Source: Leptoclinus maculatus (taxonomy: Eukaryota > Chordata > Actinopteri > Perciformes > Stichaeidae). From it: a stretch of DNA of 64,000 nt. Shown one piece after another: positions 26,069 to 38,497 of the stretch. How positions within the stretch are numbered: the stretch's first letter is position 1; the number at the start of each line of letters is the position of its first letter. The notes beneath the pieces were generated by a model that was not told the DNA's origin, ran no database searches, and saw only the letters and a program-made list of their open reading frames with translations. Location of the stretch: positions 12,648,986 to 12,712,985 of the forward strand of contig JAVDOI010000003.1 of NCBI GenBank assembly GCA_032191485.1, written 5' to 3'. A program made the position numbers and the translations under genes.

Positions 26069-27180
26069 CTGGGTGAGGCACCAATATTCCTGGTCCTAAA
26101 GACATTCATTTTCTCTCTCACTTTGTTCATCAGTTTTTGATTCCAAAAAGAGTTGTATCTCTCTGTGCTCCGGCTGCCTGTGTGTCATCCATACAGATAA
26201 AATCACGTTTTAATCATTACAGCAAAGAGCAGAGATCAAAGAGAATTGCGACGGTGGAATAATTATTAAGATAATTTAGCCCAATCAAGCAAAAGTAGCA
26301 TAGTTAGTATTATATACGTCTATGATGTCTATGATGTTTAAATCTACATGTTGGTGCAGATATATTTTACTAAATTATACCATGCCCTCCTAATTATTTT
26401 CAACCATGTAATAAACGGCAGTGTTTGTACAATGCTGCCTTCCTGTTGTTTTATAAGCAAATGTGTGAATCAACATCAAGCAGCATTTCAGATGCTTTTT
26501 CATGCCTTTTTAATTTTGTTTTTAGTAAGAGACACATTCAGTACTGAATCTTGACATGGTGTACTTTCTGAAAAAAATGTAACTCAGCTAAAATTGTCTA
26601 CAATTCACAAAAGACATGAATTGGCCTCTTTGTCTCTTGTCGTTCTAAAGTAGAAATGCAAACGTATTAAAAAAGTGACCAGTGTGCAAAAACAAGTGGT
26701 AATTGTTCCACATCTCTCTAAACATCATATTTGAATATATTCTCTTTATTGCCGTACTACAATTGATGCCGATACAACTTTCTAAGTGTTTGTCTTGTTT
26801 TTCTCTTAATACAATGGCTGCTATAAACCTTTGTAACTTGTTTCCTCAGCACACTGAAGAGTACCTCTGTGTCCATCTGTGAACCTGTCAATCAGTGATA
26901 GTTTGAGTAACATGTTTGTCACTCATCATTCAGATCGCTTCTCACTGCAGATTTGTAGAGTGACAGTAAAAGTGAGGGTGCCTGTGAAGGATAGTAACTT
27001 CTTCTTTCAAGGTCTATGTCCATGTGGTTATGAAAGCACCAGGACATATTCTTGGTTTTGGAGGCTCATCCTCTTTTTTTACAGAGCAGAAACAGGTTTG
27101 AGGCAGCGGTAAAAAGGCAATGAGCTAATAGCTGGTAGGCTCTGCTCTGGCACACCTGTCTCCACTGTGATCACACACAC

Positions 27181-27200
27181 ACAGAGAGAGATAGAGAAGA

Positions 27201-27251
<51 letters not shown>
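27181..27251. repeat. (GA)n microsatellite
   Basis: Impure at the left, pure GA at the right. Confidence 0.95.
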
Positions 27252-27252
<1 letters not shown>

Positions 27253-27570
27253 GCTATGCAGAGCATTACAGACTTAAGTGCTCCAACCAAGCTGCTTAAT
27301 TTAACATGCAAACAAATAACAAAAATGCTGAGTTACAAGCAGAGCAAATGTCTGTCGTTTCTGTTGGTGTACACACGAACCACCAGCTTCCTGCTGCTGT
27401 CTTGAATAAACTCTGACATTTCTGTGAAGACATTTTCTTTATGACATCCTCTTATGTGATATTGTAAAGGGGAGACTCCTTTTTTAATTTTTGAAAGGCT
27501 GAGGTGAACCCAGAGGTGTTACACAATACAAGGGTTGAAACAGGCCACTTCTCAACTCACATTGAAATAA

Positions 27571-27630
27571 TAAATCCTATATATACACATACCTCCTATA
27601 TATATATATACAGTATATATACGTATATAC
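27571..27630. repeat. TA-rich simple repeat
   Basis: Interrupted (TA)n next to the Tc1 relic. Confidence 0.8.
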
Positions 27631-28010
27631 ACTCACCAGCTACCTTGCTACCGGGTTCAACCCCCTTTTGCCTTCAGACTTGCCTCAATCTTTGGTGGCA
27701 TTGATTCAGAAAAGGTGCTTTTTTTTGTATATATTGACATGATAGCATCACTCAGTTGCTGCAGATTTGTGGGTTGAACATCCATAATGCATATCTCCCA
27801 TTCCACAAACATCCCAAAGTTGCTCTAATGGATTGACATCTGGTGACTGTGGAAGCCATGTGAGTACAGTGAACTCATTGACATGTTCAAGAAACCAGTT
27901 TGAGATGATCTATTCTAGGTGACACGGTGCATTATCCTGTCGGAAGTAGTTAATAAGATGGGTACATAGTAGTCATAATGGGATGGGCATGGTCAGCTAC
28001 AATACTCACA
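27630..28010 (-). pseudogene. Degenerate Tc1/mariner transposase, C-terminal part
   Basis: Read on the minus strand, the region matches the end of fish Tc1-like transposases. The strand with gataatgcaccgtgtcacc corresponds to the QDNAPCH region, then NWFLEHVNEFTVL-like, then PQSPD-N-I, and the end is rich in basic residues before the stop. It is broken by substitutions and small indels, so it is dead. No terminal inverted repeats were recognised. Confidence 0.6.
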
Positions 28011-28852
28011 GAGCTCCATAAGGGCAAACCAATGATTGTGACGTCTGTCTGAAATTCACCAGAGGTCTCTAAACCGGCTGCCAAAACATCAGCCAAATCT
28101 GACCAGTGAATCACCTCAAATTACCCCGCTGCTACATCTGAAGTTGTGAAGAAGAATTACCCAAATTCGAATTACAAGACAACCTGTGTGGTTTCCTTTC
28201 AGCATGCAGTGTCTCCACATCATCTTGTCAAGAATGTGAAAACTGTCCAAAACTAACAAACACACAGCCATCTCTGCTCATCAATGTTTTATTGTCAGAA
28301 TCACTTCACAAATCAATCACAAGATTTCTGAGGAGAAAAAGAAAAGACAAAATAGATTTCAAATGATATCCACCACAAGTTGTTCATGGCTCAATAGACC
28401 AGAAGGCAATGCAGCCACACAGCTTCACACCTGTATGCTTCATGAGTTTCTCTGACACAGGAAATCACAAGCTGAAATAGAAGTAATGCAGAGAGGGCAT
28501 GAGGCAGACACCAAAAACAACACAGCTTCTAAATTCATTGGGGTTACTTATACGCCACCAAGTGACAGAGAGCAGCAGTTCATGATTTTCATCTTGGGCT
28601 CAAACATTTAAAGCAGCTATATGATCAATATGTTTTCATCATAATAATGGATCTGTAGCTGTGGCTGGCACAGGACAGAAAAGACAAAACCCCAAAGAGA
28701 CAACAAATAAGGAGCAAATCCAAAATACAGTATTTAACCTAGAAAAAGGCAGAGGGAAATAGGAAGCAGCTGAGCTACTGAGCGGAGCAGGTCAGGTGGA
28801 GTTATAGAGGGAAGGTAAGCCTGGCTGGAATACTATAGTATGGAAAACCAGA

Positions 28853-28882
28853 TGTGAGTGAGTGAGTGAGTGAGGGGTGAGT
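28853..28882. repeat. (GTGA)n short tandem repeat
   Basis: Several gtga units in a row. Confidence 0.8.
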
Positions 28883-29202
28883 GAGGAGGGATCCCTGACA
28901 GGATTGTTGCGAGTTATAAACTGGTAACAAATGATCTCCAACTACAAGCTTTTCAGCATCTTTCAGCACATTGTTTGGGGTTACATGTCCCACATCAGTG
29001 ACGTTTTCAAATTTTCAGCCTCAGAGGACAGATGTTTTCAGCAAAAAAGCTTTGAAAACCCACTGTACCCTGAAGCATCTTACCACAAGTAGACAAAGTT
29101 AGCAAAAAGCTGGTGATCAGAGGGTGCTTTTCCTTATGCAAACCTGTCTCCTCGATTCCTTTCCTCGCCTCCTCTCCTTGAAGCAAGGAGAGAAGAGTTG
29201 AG

Positions 29203-29230
29203 GCAACAGGCAACAGGCAACAGGCAACGG
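29203..29230 (+). repeat. (GGCAACA)n tandem repeat
   Basis: Four near-perfect 7-bp units. Confidence 0.8.
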
Positions 29231-31416
29231 GCCCAACAGGTTAAACCAACGAGACAGCCTCGTCTGGAAGACATCATTTTAAAGCCTAGCCAGTTAAATA
29301 TGGCATGTGCACAGCTGCATCAGTTGTCCATTATTTTGTTATACCGCTGTATTCTATGATCTCGGTCAATTTATATACATACTTACGTTGCGTCTAGTTG
29401 CTGACACGTTCACCATATCAATTTAAAACTTGGTGATATGTCAATGTTGTGTTTACGGCTTGTTTCAAGGGCCAGGGAAATGTGTTTTTGGAGCCTAACT
29501 TCAACATCCCAGAGGTTCTTTAAGGTCTCCTAAACTCCGCCGCCTTATAAACTAGACTTTTAATGAGTGTCTGGAACTTTTTACGCTTTTGGGTCTTCCA
29601 CCTCCAGCATCCTCTAAGACACAGCTGTAAACTGTGAGGCCCATCTCGAGGTCTTCCGCTCAGGTCGCTGGATTTTGTTATTTTATGCTTCCATTGAGGG
29701 CGTTTTATCGTTTCATTCCTTGAACGTCATGCAGGCTGTCCAGGGTTCCTGTAGACAGTCACCCAGCTGGAGTCGTCCAGAATTACGGTACTAGCTGTTG
29801 TCTCTCTCTCACCACGTTCCCCTGACCTTTGTTTGACTACGTTTAGGCTACCATCTCTCAGGATGATCTCAAATCTAATCATGTAATTCAATTATAAGAA
29901 CCTCATTACTTTGAATCGCCTGCAGAAGTAAAGCTTTGTCTCAGGTCTCATTACATGACATTTCTTCTTCCGTGAACAGTCTGGTTTGTTGGATGATGGA
30001 GGACGGGAGGGAGGGGAAAGTAGAAAAGAGGGGGGGGGTCTTCATTTTGAGAAATTAAGCCCCATAAATCTTTCTTCTATCTGACAGCTGCCGTTTCATA
30101 ACTTAAAGAATTTCTAAAGTCTAAAAATTATATCTTTTATGTTGTTTAATTTCTGTCAATAGTGTGTCATTGAAGGGTTAATTCAAGTGCTGCTGTTACT
30201 TTGTGTGTTCTTTTGAAACAAAAGTTAATGATTAGCTGATTATCCAGGGGAACAATGGTGAAACATTTGTAACCCAATAAAGCATTGTTTGGGCAAGACT
30301 TCTAGAACATGTGTACAGTATATGTCATTTCTAGATGTGATTTCATTGCATATTTACTTCAGATTTTCTGTATATCTACAGATGTGATCAAAAGTAAAGG
30401 TAGGGCAAAATAAAAGGGCACAAATGAATGAGGATGACCTTTAAAGCTGCAGTTACCTCACTGATGCATGTGTTTCCTATTTAATCCCTTTTTACAACAT
30501 ATTAAACTTCTTTTATGACTTTATTAGCAAACAGATGCAATGACAGTTGTTGTCATGCAGCGGCGAACATTATCTCCCCAATCGGCAGGAAATGACTTGC
30601 TCTTGATGTGTAATCTAATAAATGTGAAATACGAAGCTGCATGGGACTGTCGGGACGTGTTTCCTCCATCTTCAGTGTTTGTCAGGAAGTTTTTTTCATT
30701 TATTGTGTTCCAGCGACAGTAAACAAGTCTCCCCATACCTCACAACGACTATGGCGAACTGCCAAATGAGATCAGGATAATTTCTTTCTTCTCTCTTCTC
30801 CACTTGTTTTCCATCTCTCTTGATGTCTCATTAGTCCAAACTTTGGGACGACAGAATAGTTAATATGAGCAGATCAGGTTCCTTGTCTCTGGTTTGCACA
30901 GGAACCACATCTAAGGCAGTAAAGATCACATTTCCCTGTTGATTTTGTGCATTTTATCTCAAGGCAAGTTTATTTAAACTCCTATGGGGACATAAGAAGT
31001 AGGCTCATGTCTGTGTGAGAGAGAGAAGAAAGGTTTTGGAAAGGCACAGATTTTTCTTCAATTTTCCAAAGGAGTGTTTTGGTTTACTTATCTTGGTTGG
31101 CACAATAGTAAAATCATAAATTTCTTTTCTGCTGTCAAAACATCAAATTCTGAGGCAGATTGTTGGAAACACGGTCGACGACCTTAATGCAGAGCAAAAA
31201 ATTGGGTGATGCTCTGACAAGTGGAAAATTCCTGAACAGTCAAGGTCTGCAATAAGTAAAAGAAACTGGGGAAGAAAAGTTTAGAGGAAATGAAGAACAG
31301 AATGAGAGAGATAAAAGAACTGGAAAAAAGAATGTAGTCCTAAATTGTATAATGAAATATAAAAGCCAGCATTAGGCTATCAATTGAAATATAAAGAAGG
31401 GCTATAGGCCGACACT

Positions 31417-31501
31417 AATTCTGGACTTTTTACAAAGTCCAGAATTCCTTTATGATCTGGGACAGATCATAAAGACAGAGGTCCTCTCTGTTGTCAGAGA
31501 G
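31417..31501. other. Cluster of three adjacent perfect hairpins
   Basis: Hairpin 1: AATTCTGGACTTT (31417-31429), loop ttac, exact reverse complement 31434-31446. Hairpin 2: CTTTATGATCTG (31448-31459), loop gga, exact reverse complement 31463-31474. Hairpin 3: CTCTCTG, loop TTGT, CAGAGAG near 31484-31501. Stems of 13, 12 and 7 bp stand almost end to end. It could be a structured RNA, a fold-back element remnant or replication-generated palindromes. No known RNA family was recognised. Confidence 0.8.
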
Positions 31502-32394
31502 AATGCAGCATCCTATGTGCCAAACAAGGCACAAGCAGGCAAGAGACGTCAGAGTTACAAGACCGAGCAGAAGCACTGATTACAGGTAAATCATTATTAA
31601 TAAATGAATGTTGTTAATACAGCCAAGAGCTGATAATAGCCAAATCTAAAATGAAACATGCACTGCATGTGTATGCCGTCAGTGTCCAAATCAGAGGTGC
31701 ATTTGAGAAAAATAAAATTGTTTAACAGTCCAAAATCTGGTTTGGTCAAAGAAGCTGTAGGATAACGGCATCTACATTCAGAGCAGCTGCAAAGAAAGAC
31801 ATCAAAAAACCCTCTGTGCTCTGAGCACAGAAGTTTTTGCAGTTGGGCTCGTGTGCTCATCTCAAATTCAAACAATGAATTGCCGCATAATCTGTTGCAG
31901 ACTTTTGGAATGTGTGAAAACAGATGTGGCGTTTTTTGGACAAAGGATTGGAATGTGGTAAACTTTTTTTAAAGAAATAAAGTGAGAGCTGTTTGGCAAC
32001 TATTTTTCTGCTCCAAAACCAGCATCAACATTTGCTAATAATGGTCAACAGTGGTGCTCCTGTCATGAGGCAGAAAAAGGGAACATGTTGGTTCATGCAG
32101 GTTTTTGGTTCGGTAAAAAGTATGACCAAACTTGTCTTCACATAAAAATATTTGTCCCAGCGGCAGAAAAGTAATAAATTCACAAATAAAACCGTATCAG
32201 TGGTGAGAGGTTTTGAAAAGAAGTTAATGGCCCTGTTTTTAAGCCTTCGCATAGCAAACAGATATTTTAAGCCCAATAAAACACACATGTTTTCCTTCAA
32301 ATTAATTTCTCAAAAGCTTTAAAAGGGAAAAATGTTATGTTGATCTCCAATCAGTGTTGTGAAGTCAATTGAAGCAATAAATAGAGGCGACGTT

Positions 32395-32594
32395 GGACAG
32401 AAGCTTGTGCGCAATGCTTCCTGGTACTTATACTGTGCAATTTATATATACTATGTCCTACTCTGTTATTTGTGTATATATTGTGCATTTTTTAATACTT
32501 AATATTGTTTTCTTTATTTACTCTGTTACTTCGTTTGCAGAAGTATATCCTTGCTGCTGTAACAAATTTCCCCCTGGGGATGAATAAAGTATCC
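32395..32594 (+). mobile_element. L2-like LINE 3' tail
   Basis: The end reads aaatttccccctggggatga and aataaagtatc, then runs into (CTAT)n. A hairpin-like ttcccc...gggga followed by a short tandem repeat is typical of fish L2/CR1-type 3' ends. The upstream 190 bp (tactgtgcaatttatatata and similar) looks like the matching 3' UTR. Confidence 0.55.
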
Positions 32595-32625
32595 ATCTAT
32601 CTATCTATCTATCTATCTATCTATA
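32595..32625. repeat. (CTAT)n microsatellite
   Basis: About 31 bp, the tail of the LINE fragment. Confidence 0.95.
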
Positions 32626-33244
32626 GGGTTGTCTGGTAATTAATTCATTAAGCAGGGAAGGAGCATGGGGTACATAAACTTCAGGTTAAAATAGCTTATA
32701 AAGCTTTCAAAGTTGAACATACTGTGTTTTTCCAAGATGTGACAATGGTGTCATCTTCTTATTTTTTTTGTCCAGACATTTGTATTGTCTGGTTATACAG
32801 TTATATGGGTTTTTATATTTGATTGATTTGAGCCTCACAATCAACTATAAATACGATAGGTTTGACAATATCAAGGCATGCATGTAAAGCCTGCTGCGTA
32901 CCCCGCCCAGATCCAGCAGCAAAGGCACAGCCATCTTTGAGCAGGAAGGACAAATAGCAATGTAGGCATGTCCAAAAAAGTTGATTCTTGATTTTAGCGA
33001 ATAGTATGCCAATTGGATCTTCAACATAGCATCATTGCAGGTGGACGCCACGTATATCAACAACGATAGGCCAAAGAGGAGATATGTACACATTTTACCG
33101 CCTGTGTTTGTGTTCACTGTATTGTTTTGGATCAAACTTTTATCTAATAAAGATATTGGATCAGTTACAGTTTGGAGTTGAGTGGAGCTTGCCAAACAGA
33201 TCACTTCTCCTGGCGCCATTTTGAAGTACGTGAATGAGTGACTT

Positions 33245-33810
33245 CTATATATAAGGCTACGTCCCATAGACTGTAAATAAGAAGTGTACCTTGACGTCAA
33301 CCATTCGTTTGTGGAGTGCCGTTCTCAAGCCATGGGTTCGGCATTTTGGCCGTGGATATTAAGATTTTATGCTGTCGCCATCTTGACATTTTGCAACCAG
33401 ACGTGATACGAGAGGGTGAAGAACTACCGAACGCTGAAGAAGACATTTTTAGACGACCAAAGCAGTAGCAATTAACTTTCATGATCTGAAAACACACTGT
33501 GAAAGGGTTAAAGACGGAAAAAACGGACAACTTCTAGACCGGACAATGCCGTGGTAGCAACCTGTCAATCACAAGGTGTCCATGCCCTAAAACATATTCT
33601 GCTTTTCTTATTGTTCATCGGACCACAGTGTACTAATTGAACATCATGCTGTATTGAAGAAGACTTGAAACTAGCGATTGAGACCATAAAAGTTGTTTAC
33701 TGAGCTACTGACTTCTATGTATTCAGACTTATTTTTGCAACCAGAGGAGTTGCCCCCTGCTGGCTATTAGAATTAATGCAAGTTTTAGGCACTTCTGCAT
33801 TGGCTTCACA
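33245..33810 (+). repeat. Teleost interspersed repeat
   Basis: Phrases such as ccatagactgtaaataagaa, tcgccatcttgacattttgc, gaactaccgaacgctgaaga and gccccctgctggctattag are familiar from dispersed fish DNA elements. Non-coding and diverged. Confidence 0.5.
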
Positions 33811-36800
33811 TTTCAGACAAGGTGGTTGTTGAATGCAACATTCACAGAAATACGTTTTCATTTCAAATCGTTTTTTCCTCAACATTTCGATCCCTGCAGG
33901 ATCCAGGTGTGAAATGATGGCCTCACACTCTTCAGTTACAGGTGTCATAAAAGACAGAAAGTGACATTTCCTTTCCTGACACTCACCAACAGCCGGAAGG
34001 AAAAACAGGGCTCGGAGTCAACAACCAATTGCTCAGAGAGAATTGGCAGGGGCCGAATAGGCCGCAGCAACAGTCCAAACCAGCAGCTGTACTGATCTCA
34101 AACCAGGCTTCATTTCAAGCTCAATGTGGCCTACTTAACACTGTGTGCCTCAGATCAAGTGCACTGCAGGCGGATAATGAAGAAGCCGAAGAATAATGAG
34201 AGAGAGAAACAGAGGGGACGCAGCCCGGATGACGAGTGCTCTGCTACTTGTGTTTTGTTAATACTCAACAAGCCCATCTGTGATCTTCTTCAGTAATAGA
34301 AGAGTAGTCATCTCTGGCACAAATCTCCCTGTATAAACCAGTGGATTGTGATTCAACCACAGCTATGTAGACTATTATGATATTAGTAGTCTACATTATG
34401 TCTGGCATTATGGAGGATAACTTTATGAATTGCAACAGATAAGCTGCTTTGAAGAGTGTTTGTTTTGTCATATTTTCATGATCCAATGTAGCATCTTTCC
34501 TATACCCACTAGATATATTCGCCAGTGGCGTCTCCTCCTCGGTGATTTTTCTTCAATCATGCACTGTAAAACACATACAAATAAAAATTTGGGGCCAGGT
34601 TTTAATCTAGATATCGTCTGACCTGCAAATCAGAAAAAGAAATGCTAGCTGTAGTTTGTTCAAGTAACTGGATTGGAAGGTTTTATATTTTGGAATATTT
34701 TCATCTTGAAAATCATGAATAAATAAGATGAAATTTCTTCGTTCCAGAAGGAAATTTGTTTCCACAGCCAGCACACAGAAACATACAGATATGAAGCAGT
34801 AGCAATATACTGTATCTATAAGATATAAACAGTATACAAAATATTCATGTAAGACTGCATGTGCAGTGAGATATATATTGTGTTGGCATTTTAATACCAC
34901 AATTAACAAATGACCAGGTAAACAAACACGTGTTGTTGACGATTCTGGTTATGGCTTGGATTTGTTTTGATCTTTAGCTCCTGCTTTAGCCTCTCCACAG
35001 ACCTGAAACTACTATCTATGTACCAGACTCACAAACTGACAAAGACTGCTTCATGGTCAATAGGAAACTCACTGCTTTTCCCAGCCAGCCTTTGACATAA
35101 TGGCCTAAAAACAGGTCAAATAAGCGTACTGAACTATTATTAGAGCCTCTGCAATTTGCAACAAACAGCTCCATTAAAACATCAATGGAGCACCATGCAG
35201 GCACTTCACTGCTTGATTTAAGGTTTTTCTAACCACACTAGTGCTTTGGCTGTGCAATTAAATGTTTTTTTACATTTTACTTTATATGGTGTTATGAAGC
35301 CAGGATTTCAATTTAAAATCAGTTAAATGTATCAGCGGACATTTAATACTCTGCTTAATGTTTTTAGCATGTTAGCGGCACCATTTCCGCACTGAAATAT
35401 CTCATCAAATATAGCCATGACATTTGATACACCCTTGTTCCCCCCAGGAAGAACTGGAGTAACTTTGGTGATCCTGTAACTTTTTATCTAGCACCATCAT
35501 CAGGTCAACGTTTTTATTTTCATCTGTGCAATACGTTTGCTTTATAACTCAAAACTGGTCAAACTAATGACATTCCCATCACCCTCAGATGCACTTCTTA
35601 TTTAGACGGAGCGGCCAGCGTGGTTGTAGACTTGTTTCCTTGTGTAATTATAAAAACTATAGAAGTAGTGAAAATATTTCAGTGGCATTTACTCAACAAC
35701 CCAAAAGGGAGAAATGTAAAGTGTGATTTAGGGTCTGACCGATCGGCTATTTTTGAAAGGGGGTCCAATAAAGGTGTCTTTTTTAACAGAATGTAGGAGG
35801 GCCAAAATAAAAACTCAGGGAAAGTGAATAACAATCAAAAATAAATATGGTTAGAGACAAGCTGCTGTATTTCATTTTGAAAAACATACTCAAAATACTT
35901 TCACACTTTCAAAAGAAAATATATAAACCACACCATCAATATCACAACCAGTGCATCATAAAAACATCAGGAGTAAAACTGTGCTGGGCATAAAGTTTCC
36001 TCACAAGGGACGCAGATGATTCATTGGAAGTAATAAAATGGTACTCAATGTGTTTTAACAGCTGATGAACTGCTGATAGAAAAAAGATGTTAACTATTAT
36101 TAGGCTGCTATTGTTCAAACCAACACAGGGTTTAAAAAACATGTAGTCAAGCTGTAGAACATTAGTGCAGGCTGTAATTCTGCAATCCCAGAGATTTGGC
36201 TGACGTTCCTCTAACCTTGAAATTGAAAAATGCCTATAGAATGTGAAAAAACCCACTGCAAAAAGCCCTTTTCTCTCTATTCTGTATGGTCTATAGTCTA
36301 TATGGGTCCGATGGCATCTGTTTTGGGACTGTGAAGTTTAAATTTCTACGGTTTGGCCAGTATGTCAAATTGGCTTCAAAGCCTGCAGCTCTTCAGGGAG
36401 GTTTTGGTAAAGACCCACTGAAGGCAGTGCGACAGGAAGTTTACCCAAAAGCACAATGTTTTCATTCCAACCTGATTTGTTGCCTAAATGTAATTAAATG
36501 TTTGAAACATACTTATTTTAGACCCAACCACGATGTTTTCTGAAACCTAACCAATAACAAACAACTTTGCGTAAAATGTCATATTAACTGTTGTTTGAGG
36601 ATATATTGAGTTGCTAGCGTTGACACGTCCCCCAACAGCAGATTAGTTTAGCACAAAATTGGAAGCAAGGTGTTATTAAACATGTTATATCTTGCTGTTT
36701 CGTATAAGTCAAGAAAGCAAATAAGCGTATTTCTCAACATGTCAAACTTTGTAAATATATATGTATATAATCTAAGAAAGCAGAATTTAAATATCCTACT

Positions 36801-37070
36801 TCCAGCAACAGGGGAGCCAAAAGACTGCATTGAAACTACTTCAGGAATGCTGACTGTCTGTTTTCGATCCATTAAAGAAAGTGATGAGGTAATGGGAATG
36901 ATAATGACAGCTCTGAATAAAGGCTGAGAGAGGGACCTGTTTGTCCTTCATCTCGCCGACCTCTCACTAGTCTCCAGGATTTGGCTTTTGAACGGAGCAG
37001 AAGCAGCAAAAATCTGATTTAAGTGATCAAAGATGCAGCTGGTGATTCTCCTGAGTCAACACAAACTTTG

Positions 37071-37071
<1 letters not shown>

Positions 37072-37151
<80 letters not shown>
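37072..37151. repeat. (GT)n microsatellite
   Basis: About 80 bp of GT. Confidence 0.95.
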
Positions 37152-37152
<1 letters not shown>

Positions 37153-38185
37153 TAACAGTGTTGTATTTGATCCCATGAATTTGATCTCCCTCCATTCATA
37201 CTGGATCAAATAATCCATCCAAAACCAAACTAGTGACATGTTCTGTGACCTATAAACCATTTCATACTGGACGGATGTGCTTTAATAGTTAGGGTTCAAA
37301 CCCGGAAGGGGTCATTATAACTCTTGGTAGATATGTTTAGTCCTCTTTGGGGAATTGGCCTACCAAAAAGCATTTTCAGCCCAACCCACTGGGGGAACCA
37401 CACATAGCACAAACGCGTACCTCAAAACACATTGAAGAGAATTTCACCCTTAGTGGTGCTCTTGGGGCAATTATTAACCAACATCTGAAGAGTCATATTG
37501 ATACATTTTGGCATGGCCTATTTAGCATTATATGCTACAGTGTGTTATGCCTTTGCTCAATTTGCCTATGCTTCCCATAAGATATGATCCCAATCAGCAT
37601 GAAGATGGTGCTGTCAAGTAAAAACATTGAAAGGCCGACAGATTGGCTTAAATATTAAAAAATATTGGCATCTCAGTTTGCTCTCCATTAAACCTCTTGG
37701 ACAATAAAGAACACATCTTTAATATAAGTGTGAAAAGATTGGTAAAAAAAACATGGCCGCCATCGATTAAAAAACGTTGCAAGGGGCGGGGCTTTGCAGG
37801 ATATTTTCCATAAGCCTATAGTGACAACTCTGTTCCAGTAATTATTGTAATGCAATGCAACACACACTTTTGTTATTAGTTGCACATTGGGTTTGGGAGG
37901 TGAAAGAGAAAAGAAAGCCACAGAAAACACTATCAACAGGTGATTATTTTCTCTCACTCATGTTTTGTTCTTGAAGACTTTTTAAAATGTAACTTTCCAA
38001 TGCTGTGACTACCAAAAAACATTCCCTCCCATTGTCTCTTTTGTTTAATTTTGGGTGAACCAACCCTTTAAACATGCTTCATGTAGCAGGTTGGCTGCAT
38101 ACGTTAATAAAATGAACAAGCAAGAACCAAGTCCTCACTCAGTCAACTGTGTCCTCTGAATGTTTCCAACAGTCTGCCTCCATGA

Positions 38186-38186
<1 letters not shown>

Positions 38187-38222
<36 letters not shown>
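38187..38222. repeat. (CA)n microsatellite
   Basis: About 36 bp of CA; a second one lies at 38448-38496. Confidence 0.95.
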
Positions 38223-38226
<4 letters not shown>

Positions 38227-38447
38227 GGCTTGGCTGGGTCGTTAACTGGGTCGACTTAATCCTAAAATGTGATCATCCCGCACTTCACACACACACACAA
38301 TCAATATCTCTCTTTGTTTGAAAGTGTATGCGTGTGTATGTGTGTCACATCACACTGAGGGTGTTTAAGAGAAAATGATTAACACAAAGCTGTTTAAAGT
38401 GATCTCTTCAATATCGACGGTTTTAATGGGTTTATAAGTGCACACAC

Positions 38448-38448
38448 A

Positions 38449-38496
<48 letters not shown>
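38448..38496. repeat. (CA)n microsatellite
   Basis: About 49 bp of CA. Confidence 0.95.

Positions 38497-38497
<1 letters not shown>

Noticed and set aside
32845..33300. 151-residue open frame on the minus strand
   Set aside because: It overlaps a dispersed repeat (33245 onward), matches no family I know and has no codon or splice support. Likely chance.
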